Source: Artemia franciscana
Taxonomy: Eukaryota; Arthropoda; Branchiopoda; Anostraca; Artemiidae
Assembly: GCF_032884065.1 (NCBI RefSeq)
Contig: NC_088871.1
Span: forward strand, 12,748,393 to 12,812,392
Direction: 5' to 3'
DNA: 64,000 bases
Each line of letters starts with the position of its first letter. The first letter of the stretch is position 1. Positions 22,613 through 33,381 of this stretch are shown piece by piece. The notes beneath the pieces were generated by a model that had not been told where the DNA came from, did no database searches, and saw only the letters and a list, made by a program, of their open reading frames with translations. The translations under genes and the position numbers were made by a program.

Positions 22613-22731
22613 TCTATATTCACAGGTGGGACACAGGGACACAATTACAATGGCGCGTAACTAATATGGCGCGTAACGACTTACGCGCGCGGAGGGGCTT
22701 GGGGGGCGCGAAGCGCCACCCCAACAGCTAG
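22613..22731 (+). mobile_element. Helitron 3' module with hybrid hairpin
   Basis: The left arm GGGGGGCGC of hairpin 1 is joined through GCGCGAAGCGCC to the right arm GCGCCACCCC of hairpin 2. It is about 37 bp shorter than two-hairpin copies. Confidence 0.8.
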
Positions 22732-22767
<36 letters not shown>

Positions 22768-22779
22768 ATAAATAAGTTG

Positions 22780-22912
22780 TTTGTCTGTCTGTCGACTGAC
22801 GTCATGTTTGTGTGTCGACTGACGTCATGTTTGTCGACTGACGTCATTATAAGGATTGAGCTGTATGTCGTCATGAAGTTGTTTGTCGTCTGACGTCATG
22901 TTTGTCGACTAA
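22780..22912 (+). promoter_or_regulatory. Cluster of four TGACGTCA palindromes
   Basis: Perfect TGACGTCA octamers, the CRE core bound by CREB/ATF bZIP proteins, at 22797, 22820, 22839 and 22891, with TTATAAGG at 22847. The first three are about 20 bp apart. They lie in a Helitron 5' leader. Regulatory function is inferred from the motif only. Confidence 0.5.
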
Positions 22913-22967
22913 CGAAACTACAGACCGGGACACCGGGACACAAATGACGTGTTATGTCTGTTATAAC

Positions 22968-23090
22968 GTAATAGAGGCAACAATCTTGACAGGGCCTTTT
23001 GAGGGTGAGGCTTTTCTTATTCCACGCATTCTCATGATTCCAATGGATCTGCCTTTTCAACCTAAAAGATTGCAATTCCCAATTTGATTA
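22968..23090 (+). pseudogene. Helitron helicase fragment
   Basis: [34 protein letters not shown], then TGA where others read CGA (Arg). Confidence 0.8.
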
Positions 23091-23099
23091 GCATATTTA

Positions 23100-23215
23100 G
23101 TTTTCAGTCCAGAACCACTAAAGCTATTATGTAAATATCAAAAATATTTATGTTGTCTGAGCAATAATTTTTAGTTTTTATTTCAAAATAGAAAATTACC
23201 TGACAATTTTAGAAT
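23100..23215 (+). promoter_or_regulatory. Upstream block resembling Helitron C and ankyrin leaders
   Basis: TTTTCAGTCCAGAACCACTA, AAAAATATTTATGTTGTCTG, AGCAATAATTTTTAG, AAATTACCTGACAATTTTAG. Very close to 63625-63750 on the other strand and more distant from 19060-19195. Confidence 0.6.
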
Positions 23216-23391
23216 TATATCTATCTATATATATCAAAATTAGTTGTCTGTCTGTGGATCAGGTGACGTCATGTTTCTGTGTCGACTGGCGTCATGAAGT
23301 TAGTTGTCGTCATTTTTATTATGACGGTGACGTCATTAAAGATATTTAAGACATATGTTCACGTAGAAATCTATTAATGTTTAAGTTTAAA

Positions 23392-23660
23392 ATGACTGAT
23401 GAACTTACAATGGCAAAAGCCGATGAAGATGCTCAAAGAGTCTATGCAAAAAAACTTGCTGCTGATAGAGAAAGTCAGAAAAGAAAGCGTGCCGAGGAAT
23501 CAAAAGAACAGCAAGGAAACAGGCTTGAGGCTAAAGAACGCAAAACCGCGCAGTTAGATGAAGATCCACCTGGACAGCGAGAGTCAAAACATCAAAACTG
23601 AAAATGATAGCCATGATGATTGGGTTTGGGATCTTGACTTGGATAAGGTCATCAATGCCT
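23392..23660 (+). pseudogene. Short basic/acidic Helitron ORF, frameshifted
   Basis: MTDELTMAKADEDAQRVYAK to PPGQRESKH; AT is missing from CATATC, so the frame ends QN and stop. The acidic tail follows in another frame with S-H-D-D for S-D-D-D. Confidence 0.65.
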
Positions 23661-23988
23661 ACCAGATTTTAGTTAAAAAAACAAAGGTTCGGCGATATGT
23701 ATTTCATAGTGAAGCTGAAAAATAAAGAAGAAAAAGAAAACTGAAAAAAGAAAAAATGTAAAAAACTAAAAAATACTAAAAAGAAAAAATACTCAAAGAG
23801 AAATTACAGACCGGGACACAAATGACGACCGGGACAGAGGGAATATAAATAACGACCGGGACAATCAAGGAGAAATTACAGACTGGGATACTGGGACACA
23901 AATGACGACCGGGACACAGGCAATATAAATGACGACCAGGACAACAATGGCAACACCCGAGGAAGCTGCTCAAAACGAATGTATTCAC

Positions 23989-24069
23989 GCCGAAGTAGCT
24001 GAGTTGGTAAAGCGTTATGTTTCAGGTTCTAGGTCCGAGAGGCTCCAGGTTTGAACCTTGGCTTTAGCA
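23989..24069 (+). repeat. tRNA-like unit with Pol III boxes
   Basis: Intact A box (TAGCTGAGTTGGTAAAGCG) and the better B box form GGTTTGAACC. Confidence 0.7.
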
Positions 24070-24129
24070 TTAATACAAAAGAAGAAAAAATTTAAAAAAG
24101 GTAAAAACTACAAAAAAACTAAAAAGAAA

Positions 24130-24163
<34 letters not shown>

Positions 24164-24184
24164 CATCTTTTCCACAAAAATAAT

Positions 24185-24375
24185 AATTTAGTGCTTCTGC
24201 TTAAAAACAGCAATCGAATTGATGCCTCCTGATACGCAACTATCAACAAAGTGGCAATCGTTGTGGTCGGTGATCAGTTCTTACCTCGAGATAATATTCT
24301 TTATAGGCGAAACAATCAGTTGACAAGAATTGCTTAAACTCATCGATGCTACGATTCCCTACAATATCCTGACGA
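24185..24375 (+). pseudogene. Diverged Helitron Rep fragment
   Basis: NKVAIVVVGDQFLPRDNILY, RRNNQLTRIA, stop, THRCYDSLQYPDEYK. It matches VAIVMVGDQFLPRDIILHKR in Helitrons A-C but with many substitutions. It is the only trace of Rep in the non-autonomous elements. Confidence 0.75.
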
Positions 24376-24547
24376 ATATAAATGACGCCCGGGACACTCA
24401 AATAGAAATCACAGACTGGGACACCGGGACACAAATGACGACGGGGACACAGGGAATATAAATGACGACCCGGACACAGGGACACAACTACAACGGGGAC
24501 GCTGGGGGCACAGGGGGATATATAAATGACGACGGCAACAAAGGAAA

Positions 24548-24973
<426 letters not shown>

Positions 24974-25314
24974 CTAGCTGTTGGGGTGGCGCTTCGCGCC
25001 ACCCCAACACCTAGTTGGTGGGGCGCTTCGCGCCCCCCCGAGCCCCCCCGCGCGCGTAAGTCGTTACGCGCCATATTAGTTACGCACCATTGTAGTTGTG
25101 TCCCTGTGTCCCTACTGTGAATATAGATAGATTTATATATGTGTTTCAAACTACTTAAAAATTGCGAATATACAACATTCTTGGCTTTCCCATTGTCTGT
25201 CCATATACAAAGCCGTATGTACTAATAATGACGTCATATGCAAACGCTCTTTTTACAAACAAACAAACATGCATACACACAACTCGTTTTTATATAGATA
25301 GATAGATAGATAGA
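24974..25314 (-). mobile_element. Small Helitron (341 bp) downstream of helicase
   Basis: Starts TCTATCTATC...ATATAAAAACGAGTTG, contains GCATATGACGTCATTATTAG, a helicase end fragment ([14 protein letters not shown]-like) and the 154-bp 3' module (24974-25127). It lies 10 bp after the helicase stop codon; the same is found in Helitrons B, C and D. Confidence 0.7.
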
Positions 25315-25325
25315 TACAATACAAA

Positions 25326-27097
25326 TTAACTGCGTAAAACTTGCGAATATACAACATTCTTCGCTGTCCAATTGTCGCTGCATATAAATAAATTGTCAGG
25401 TTTACCGACCCTCGAACATGCAACGTACAATTGTCCATGGGAAAAACAATCAGTATTGAGGTCTATACCACATTTTTCTAATGATTGACCTTGAGCTTTG
25501 TTAATGGTGATTGCAAATGCTAATCGAATTGGGAATTGCAATCTTTTCAATTGAAAAGGCAGATCCTTTGGAATCATGGGAATGCGAGGAATAAGAACAG
25601 CCTCACCCTCAAAAGGCCCTGTCAAGATTGTGGCCTCTATTAGGTTTTCCATTGTTTTTTTATGGCAAGTCGCGTGCCATTGCAAAGCTTTGGTGGGTTG
25701 ATATTTCTTAAAAGTATTATTGGTACGCCTATTTTTAGTTGTAGCACGTGTGGTGGAAACCCTGAAAGATCCACGGATTTTAAAAATTCAGATGGATAAT
25801 TAACCGCTTCATTTGGTTCCAAAACTGTGTCGACTGACTTGTAAAGGACTGCCTGGTCTCGAATCTTGGTCATAACAATATTGTTGATTTCGTGGACGTC
25901 TATATTTTTGGGTGCGAGAATCGCTCTTTCACTTAGCCATTTATTATTTTTATAATTTTTTAGAATATTCGGAAATACTTTTTCAATCAATTCATTTTTG
26001 GACGTCACTAAATTACAGAAATCAGCAGGTAGTTGTATACGTCCTGAAATTGAGTCTACTGGGAGCTTTCCGTTTCCCATTGCCAGCAATTGATCTGAAA
26101 ATGTTTGACCAGAGTCATCATTTTGCAATCGGACACGCATATTTGTAGTTAATTTTAATGTTTTTACGTGTGCCCATAAATTAGAATTTTTCAGGCAAGC
26201 ATTCATTTCGTCTGCAGGAGTTGATATAGGTATTATAGGTAATGTTTGCCTGAAATCTCCCGCAAGCAATATTAATGTGCTGCCAAAGGGTTTCGACTTC
26301 CCTCGCAAATCTTTCAAGCATTGATCCGGAGCCTCGAGCGATTTTTTGTGTGCCATTGTGCACTCATCCCAAATAATAAGTTTGCATTGCTGCAATACTT
26401 TACCCATCCCAGATGATTTGGAAATATTGCACGTGGGAGTTTCTGTAGAATGCAAGTTCAGAGGCAATTTCAAAGCGGAAGAAGCAGTTCTTCCACCAGG
26501 CAGCAATGTTGCGGCTATTCCAGACGACGCAATTGCCAACGCTATATCATTTTTTGATCGAATTGATGCCAGAATCAGTTTTATCACAAACGTTTTACCA
26601 GTACCTCCTGGAGCATCCAAAAAGAAAATTTCACCAACGTTGTTATCGACACAATGCATTATCGTATCATAAATGTCTTTTTGTTCCGACGTTAACTTGG
26701 AAATTTTATTTTGTACATACGACAATAGATCACTCGTACTGAAACTTTGTTCATGATCCAATTCTACACATGTCGAAACAGCAGCGATACGGTTTGGTGA
26801 AGCCATTCCTAAATCTTGAAGAGGTTTGTTTGCCATACGTACGCACAAATCTTCTATAACAACTAAAGTGTAGTTATAAATTTCTGATGTAAAATCAAAA
26901 GTCATATCTGACGTCTCTAACTGTTTTCGATGGAGTATATCTTCGGACATTTTTGACTTATATTTTTCCCATAACTCTGTAGGAGCTGATGGAAAGCAAG
27001 TTGTTAAAATGATGCCAAACAATGCACGAATTTGACTTGGGGTTGACGTTTCGCACGCGTCATTGATGCAGTTATCCCAGTGTTGGTCATTCTCCAA
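25326..27097 (-). pseudogene. Helitron A helicase domain (Pif1-like)
   Basis: The first frame, 27097-25640, gives 485 residues: Walker A APGGTGKT (162-169), Walker B IIWDE (241-245), motif III LLAGDFRQTLP (277-287), then LTTNMRV. It ends LAIKKQWKT at a frameshift in an A run. The second frame, 25685-25326, has [33 protein letters not shown] and LYVACSRVG (motif VI), ending VVYSQVLRS. In Helitrons this SF1B domain unwinds the strand displaced during rolling-circle transfer. LEAPDQC has Pro where other copies have Leu. Confidence 0.88.
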
Positions 27098-27119
27098 TAA
27101 ATTCAGAGCTTGGCATGCA

Positions 27120-27936
27120 CTACGGTAAGTGTCATGTATAGTACCATTTACGTCCTCAAATACTCAAAGGATGTCGGACCGGGCATATTCACCAAAAGCA
27201 GGCGTAGAAAGAAGCATTCATGTTGATTGGGGTGAACGGTGTAGAGTCTTCCTATCGTGGTATCTTTGAAGATGGTAGGTTGGCCGTCGACTGACTTACC
27301 CTGTTTTCGACGTTCAAATACTTTATTTTTAGTATTCCACGTGTAATACGAAGGCACTTCAGTATACAGCAGTTTTTTTGCAAAAGAATCATTTTTGCAA
27401 AGCGAAAAGAAAGCGGTTAACTTTGTATCCGGTGGATTCAGGGCTCTTTGTTGCACGTTGGGTTCCGAGAAATAAACACGTTGACCATTATGTAAATGTA
27501 CCGCTAAGTGAACAACAGCTGGACTACATTCATGTATCGGAAATGAAAGAAATCACCAAACAGCTTCATTACTGCTTATGTATCTTCCAGCCTGATATTG
27601 TACGATTTCGTCGATATCTTTGATTTCGGGATGCAAGCCAAAAACTGCCATTTCACTGCCTTTGTTGACGTATTTACATATGTATTTGATTGCCTTTACG
27701 GAGTTACAGTATTCAGCGTTTATGTGTGCATTAAATGTTTTTGATAATAATGGGGAATATGGAACAACCCACTGGTTATCTACTTCGATGGTGGTACCGT
27801 TACGGTTCTTTATTATTGCTGTTTTACCGCGATCTTCAGTAGATCTTCTTCTATATTGTGGGTAACCATCATTGCCAGTAATTGTGTTGGAAACTAAAAG
27901 TCGAGGATATTGCTTTGTGCACCTTCCTTTGGCCAT
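27120..27936 (-). pseudogene. Helitron A Rep, C-terminal half (two-tyrosine motif)
   Basis: MAKGRCTKQYPRLLVSN starts after an in-frame stop. The catalytic pair is Tyr85 and Tyr89 in KYICKYVNKG. These tyrosines cut and join DNA strands in HUH Rep proteins. After EAVW a TGA (CGA in Helitron C) interrupts; the frame resumes FLSFPIHE to PGPTSFEYLRT, where one base is missing and the link to the helicase is lost. Confidence 0.87.
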
Positions 27937-27942
27937 GCATGG

Positions 27943-29835
27943 TTAATTTTCGTTCAGTGCACCGCAAGGTCCATGTATCATATTTTTTACAATAATATCA
28001 TGTAACCCCTTATCGACATTTTCATCAGGTATTTCAGCGGAAATCACATCATCAATTTCGTTCGAAGTAATTTTTTTATGTAGCCAGATTAGTATATGTG
28101 CGTGTGGCAAACCTCGTTTTTGCCATTCCACTGAGTACATCCAGCATCGCACTGACCCAAACACTTCAAGTTTTACTATGTAGTTTATCAGTGATTTCAA
28201 CTTTTGCCGGAAGACACGGGCCGTAATGTCATGTCTATGAACCGCTGATTGTCCTTGAAGTAAAAGCTGCAGTATCTCGTCCCAAGATTGATTACATGTA
28301 AATGTAATATCTGGACGACCATAGAGACGAACATACGCAATAGCATCTTGAGCATATTCATGCATATGACGGGGACTGCCAGCATATGACGAAGGTAAAA
28401 TTGTTAATCTTCCAACGTTTGTGATATTACCGTCATTTATAACTGCATCTCGCAAATGAATGTATTGTTCAGAGTGGAGCTTGGTCTGATTCAGGCGGAT
28501 ATATAGCAAACGTTCTGATTCAATTTTAGCATACATATCAACGACGAATTGGTGAAACAATTCACGGCATTTTAAAATATAATTTTCTTCATCCTGCCGA
28601 ATCATTAGTCTATAGGAATAATAATGCATTGCACTGCATTTCTTATTCATTTCTTTGTTAGTGGCTGGATTCATCAATTTAATATTAAAGTGATAGCCGT
28701 CGGCTCCATCCCAAAAAGTGATAGGATATTGTAGGGCATTGTAGCATCGATGAGTTTCAGCAATTCTTAACAACTGAGTGTTTCGCTTATGAAGAATAAT
28801 ATCTCGAGGTAAAAACTGATCACCGACCATAACGATTGCCACTTCGTCGATAGTTGGAGCATTGTATCTACGCACATGTTGGCCAGGAGGCGTTTTGTCA
28901 GTGGAAATAACAATTTTATGCGTATCAGTAGGCATCAAATCGATGGCTGTTTTGAACAGACGCACTAAATTATTATTTTCGTGGAAAAGATGTTGCAATT
29001 GGGAAACGATAGTCCTTTCAACGTTGGGAGAAATTTCGCAACGTGCATTCAATTCAGAATTTCTATCACTGATGAAGTACAAGTGTAAAAATTTATGATT
29101 CTCGCCTGAGAATGGTAGAAGGGACCCTGCTCTATGATAAATTTGCCCTTTTACTTTGAAAGTAGACATAAATTGATCTGGATTTTCGATTTGGGCTCCA
29201 AACGACGTCATTTGGAAACATGAGTTATATTTTCTGATTTTTGACAAAAAACGCTTAGATTCTGACGTAGTTCCAGTAAGGAAAGTCTTCAATGGCTCTG
29301 GTGGTGCAGTCAATAGAGGAAGTTTAACTTTTCCTGAGGCGCAACACATTCCCATTGTTTCACCATTGAATTTCAAGGCCTTGCAACAGGAACAAATTTT
29401 AGACATAGTCCCGATTTGAACACATCCACTCAAGCTATAATCATCGACTGGGCTGTACCTGAATGCCAGGCGATAACTTTCAGGTTGCTCTGATTCCTCG
29501 GCACGCTTTCTTTTGGCATTATCTTTTGAAGCCGCAAGCCTGTTTTCACGTTGCTCTTGTGATTCCTCGGCACGCTTTCTGTTCTTACCTTCTCTATCAG
29601 CCGCAAGCCTGTTTTCTCGCTGTTCTTGTGATTCCTCGGCACGCTTTCTTCTCTTACTTTCTCTATCAGCCGCAAGCCTGTTTTCTTGCTGTTCTTGAGA
29701 TTCCTCGGCACGCTTTCTTTTCTTACTTTCTCTATCAGCCGCAAGTTTTTTGGCATAGACTCTTTGAGCAGCTTCCTCGGCTGTTGCCATTGTAGGTTCT
29801 TCAGTCATTTTACAATAAAACATTTTTCCTTCCAC
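27943..29835 (-). pseudogene. Helitron A Rep-helicase N-terminal part (630 aa)
   Basis: Residues about 30-120: four basic repeats of 23 residues (RLAADRES.RRKRAEESQEQ) rich in KRKR, probably a helical DNA-binding or nuclear-targeting region. About 138-175: cysteine cluster KICSCCKALKFNG..MGMCC followed by ASGKVKLPLL, typical of the Helitron N-terminus. Then the Rep domain with ITFTCNQSWDEI and the HUH motif HAH at 578-580 in GLPHAHILIWL. Two residues (LF before ITFTC) are deleted compared with B and C. It ends GALNEN and TAA, where the 8602-9552 fragment reads through. Confidence 0.88.
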
Positions 29836-29848
29836 GATCTTCTTACAA

Positions 29849-30165
29849 TTAAAAATTTGTCTTTTGAGCAGTTTCCTCGGCTGTTGCCATTGTAGGTTCT
29901 TCAGTCAATTTACAATTAAACTTTTTTCCGTCCACGATCTTCTTACAATTAAAAATTTGTCTTTGAACGATTTTCTTAAATACTTTTAGCCTTCTTTTTT
30001 CACTTTCTCTTTTAGCAGCAAGTCTGGTTTCGCGTTGCTCTTGTGATTCCTCGGCACGCTTTCTTTTCTTACTTTCTCTATCAGCAGCAAGTTTTTTGGC
30101 ATAGACTCTTTGAGCAGCTTCCTCGGCTGTTGACATTGTAGGTTCTTCAGTCATTTTACAATTAA
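29849..30165 (-). pseudogene. Duplicated N-terminal segments before Rep ORF
   Basis: MTEEPTMSTAEEAAQRVYAK with a basic repeat, then RRLKVFKKIVQRQIFNCKK and LTEEPTMATAEETAQKTNF-stop, directly followed by the main ORF's MTEEPTMATAEEAAQ. Three start-like segments in about 330 bp. Confidence 0.65.
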
Positions 30166-30377
30166 TCATTTTTCCGTGAACGAACGTCTTAAATACCTTT
30201 ATTGACGTAATCGTCATAATGACGACATGACGACCTGATGACATGATGTCACTCGACACACAGACAACTTGTTTTTATATATATAGAAGATAGATATAGA
30301 TACGTCAGTTGACAAACATGACGTCAGTCGACACACAAACATGACGTCAGTAGACAGACAGACAGACACACAGACAG
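30166..30377 (-). promoter_or_regulatory. Helitron A leader and second 5' end
   Basis: GACGTAATCGTCATAATGAC and TGACGTCA boxes, TC at 30287, then a second leader with two ACATGACGTCAGT units. It spans the junction between the two 16.4-kb units. Confidence 0.5.
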
Positions 30378-30704
30378 ACAACTTATTTTTATATATATAG
30401 ATAGATATATCGAACATTCCTTTTGCCCCGGTCGCTTTCTCTTTGAGTGTCGTCATTTATATTCCCTATGTGCCGGTATCCCGGTCGTCATTTGTGTCCC
30501 GATGTCCCGGTCTGTAATTTCGTCAGTTGAAAACATGACGTCAGTCGACACACAAACATGACGTCACCCGACAGACAGACCCACACACACACAGACAACT
30601 TATTTTTATATATATAGATTGTTCCGAGTTTTCATCCGTCACGATGTCTAAGATTGAAAAGGATAAAGTTCAACTGGATGCAAAGTCAATTTATGTTTTT
30701 AACG

Positions 30705-30892
30705 ACGTAAAACTTGTGAATATACAACATTCTTCGATGTCCCATTGATGTGTATATAAATAGATTGTCAGGTTTACCGACTCTTGAACATGCAACATAA
30801 AATTGTCCATGGGAAAAACGATCCGTATTCAGATCTATACCTCATTATTCTAATGATTGCCCTTGAGCTTTGTTGATGGTGATTGCTAATCG
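30705..30892 (-). pseudogene. Helitron helicase C-terminal remnant (unit 2)
   Basis: Counterpart of 14222-14410. Confidence 0.75.
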
Positions 30893-31480
30893 AACATTCC
30901 CTGTGTCCCGGTCGTCATTTATATTCCCAGTATTCCGGTCGACATTTGTGTCCCAGTGTCCCAGTCTGTAATTTCTCTTTGAGCGTCCCGTTCGAGATTT
31001 ATATTCCCTGTGTCCCGGTCGTCATTTGTGTCCCTGTGTCCCGGTCTGTAATTTATCTTTGAGTGTCCCGGTCGTCATTTATATCTCCCGGTCGTTATTT
31101 GTGTCCCAGTGCCCCAGTCTGTAATTTCTCTTTGAGTGTCCCGGTCGTCATTTATATTCCCTGTGTCCCGGCTTTTAGTTTTCTTTTTCTCCTTTATTTT
31201 TCAATTTTTTTCCTTTTTTTAGTCTTTTTTTTTCAGTTTTTAGTTTTTTTAGTTTTTTTATTAGTTTTTAGTTTTTTTTTCTTTTTAGTTTTTTTTGTAG
31301 TTTTTACCTTTTTCTTAGGTTTTTTTTTTTAGTTTTTTTCTTATTTAGTTTTTAGTTTTTTACCTTTTTTTGTTTGTTTTTTTAGTTTTTTAGCTTTTTT
31401 AGCCTTTTTAGTTTTTTTTTAGTATTTTCTTTTTACTTTTTTTTGTAGTTTTTACCTTTTTTAGTTTTTTTCTTCTTTTG
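30892..31480 (-). repeat. Minisatellite then T-rich tract (unit 2)
   Basis: Array to about 31175, T-rich 31180-31480; differs from unit 1 by a few bases and T-run lengths. Confidence 0.85.
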
Positions 31481-31486
31481 TATTAA

Positions 31487-31567
31487 TGCTAAAGCCAAGG
31501 TTCAAACCTGGAGCCTCTCGGACCTAGAACCTGAAACATAACGCTTTACCAGCTCAGCTACTTCGGC
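31487..31567 (-). repeat. tRNA-like unit (unit 2)
   Basis: Like 15002 but with AGGTCCGAGAGG (unit 1: AGGTCCAAGAGG) and AGCTGAGCTGG in the A box region. Confidence 0.7.
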
Positions 31568-32005
31568 TTGAATACATTCGTTTTGAGCAGCTTCCTTGGG
31601 TGTTGCCATTGTAGGTTCTTCAGTCATTTTACAATTAGAAATTTCTCTTTCAACGATCTTTTTACAATTAAAAATTTGTGTTTGAACGATATTCTTAAAT
31701 ACCTGTGTCCTGGTCGTCATTTATATTCCCTGTGTCCTGGTCGTCATTTGTGTCCCGGTATCGGAGTCTGTCATTTCTCTTTGAGAAATACCTGTGTCCT
31801 GGTCGTAATTTATATTCCCTGTGTCCCGGTCGTCATTTGTTCCCAGTCTGTAATTTCTCTTTGAGTGTCCCGGTCGTCATTTATATTCCCTCTGTCCCGG
31901 TCGTCATTTGTGTCCCGGTCTGTAATTTCACTTTGAGTGTTTTTCTGAATAGTTTTTTTTAGTTTTTTACCTTTTTTCTTTTTTCAGTTTTCTTTTTCTT
32001 CTTTA
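31568..32005 (-). repeat. ORF1 start fragment, minisatellite and T-rich segment (unit 2)
   Basis: MTEEPTMATPKEAAQNECIQ at 31568-31645, then the minisatellite to about 31935. Confidence 0.75.
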
Positions 32006-32044
32006 TTTTTCAGCGTCACTATGAAATACATATCGCCGAACCTT

Positions 32045-32690
32045 TGTTTTTTTAACTAAAATCTGGTAGGCATTGATGACCTTATCCAAGTCAAAATCCC
32101 AAACCCAATCATCATCGCTATCATTTTCAGTTTTGATATGTTTTGACTCTCGCTGTCCAGGTGGATTTTCATCTAACTATGCGGTTTTGCGTTCTTTAGC
32201 CGCAAGCCTGTTTTCTTGCTGTTCTTGTGATTCCTCGGCACGCTTTCTTTTCCTACTTTCTCTATCAGCCGCAAGTTTTTTGGCATAGACTCTTTGAGCA
32301 GCTTCCTCGGCTGTTGCCATTGTAGGTTCTTCAGTCATTTTACAATAAAACATTTTTCCTTCCACGATCTTCTTACAATTAAAAATTTGTCTTTTGAGCA
32401 GTTTCCTCGGCTGTTGCCATTGTAGGTTCTTCAGTCAATTTACAATTAAACTTTTTTCCGTCCACGATCTTCTTACAATTAAAAATTTGTCTTTGAACGA
32501 TTTTCTTAAATACTTTTAGCCTTCTTTTTTCACTTTCTCTTTTAGCAGCAAGTCTGGTTTCGCGTTGCTCTTGTGATTCCTCGGCACGCTTTCTTTTCTT
32601 ACTTTCTCTATCAGCAGCAAGTTTTTTGGCATAGAGTCTTTGAGCAGCTTCCTCGGCTGTTGACATTGTAGGTTCGTCAGTTAAACATTT
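32045..32690 (-). pseudogene. Short ORF and duplicated N-termini (unit 2)
   Basis: Same arrangement and same TAG as 15560-16252. Here the most upstream start segment has lost VTDEPTM context: GTTCGTCAGTTAAACATT lacks CATTTTACAA, which removes a start codon. Confidence 0.65.
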
Positions 32691-32924
32691 TTCCGTGAAC
32701 GAACGTCTTAAATACCTTTATTGACGTCATCGTCATAATGACGACATGACGACCTGATGACATGATGTCACTCGACACACAGACAACTTGTTTTTATATA
32801 TATAGAAGATAGATATAGATACGTCAGTTGACAAACATGACGTCAGTCGACACACAAACATGACGTCAGTAGACAGACACACAGACAAACAACTTATTTT
32901 TATATATATAGATATACAAGCCCC

Positions 32925-33115
32925 CCCCCCCACGCGCGTAAGTCATTACGTGCCATATTAGTTACGCGCCATTGTAGTTGTGCCCCTGTGTCCCACCTGT
33001 GAATATAGATATATATAAAGGATCTGCCTTTTAAATTTAAAAGATTGTAAATCCCAATTCGATTAGCATTTACAACAGCGAAGAATATTGTATATTCGCA
33101 AGTTTTACACAGTTA
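32925..33115 (-). mobile_element. Helitron 3' remnant (unit 2)
   Basis: Counterpart of 16440-16640, with a TATATATAAAGG spacer two bases longer. Confidence 0.7.
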
Positions 33116-33381
33116 AAAGTTTGCACCTTTCATACGTGTTTCTGGGGCGTGTAGCACTACAGCAACGCATGGCAGGTATGTTACAACCTTTTGCTGGGGC
33201 ATGAAAAAAATACTGACACCCACGTGTTCCTGTTGTGCCACAAACAAGAATTTGTTTTGTTGAACAAGAATTTGTATTGTTTGAACCAATAAGAATTTAT
33301 ATTGTTCCAAACAAGAAAAGCCTATGGCTTTTTCTTGTTTGAAGCAATAAGAGATGAAACGCAGATTATCATTTGTTCACT

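Larger units (their letters stand above)
24974..30287 (-). mobile_element. Helitron A, long Rep-helicase copy (5.3 kb)
   Basis: Runs from TC (complement of GA 30286-30287, in TCTATATATATAAAAAC) to CTAG 24974-24977. It encodes, in order, the basic repeats, cysteine cluster, HUH Rep, two-tyrosine motif and Pif1-type helicase, i.e. the whole protein of an autonomous Helitron. The reading frame is broken by stops at 27940 and 27553 and by frameshifts near 27150 and 25665. A small Helitron lies just after its stop codon, so its original 3' end may be replaced. Confidence 0.88.

Noticed and set aside
29463-29795. Plus-strand frame with repeats like PRHAFFSYFLYQPQACF opposite Helitron A
   Set aside because: It is the antisense of the RLAADRES/KRKRAEE repeats, which have clear family context on the minus strand.
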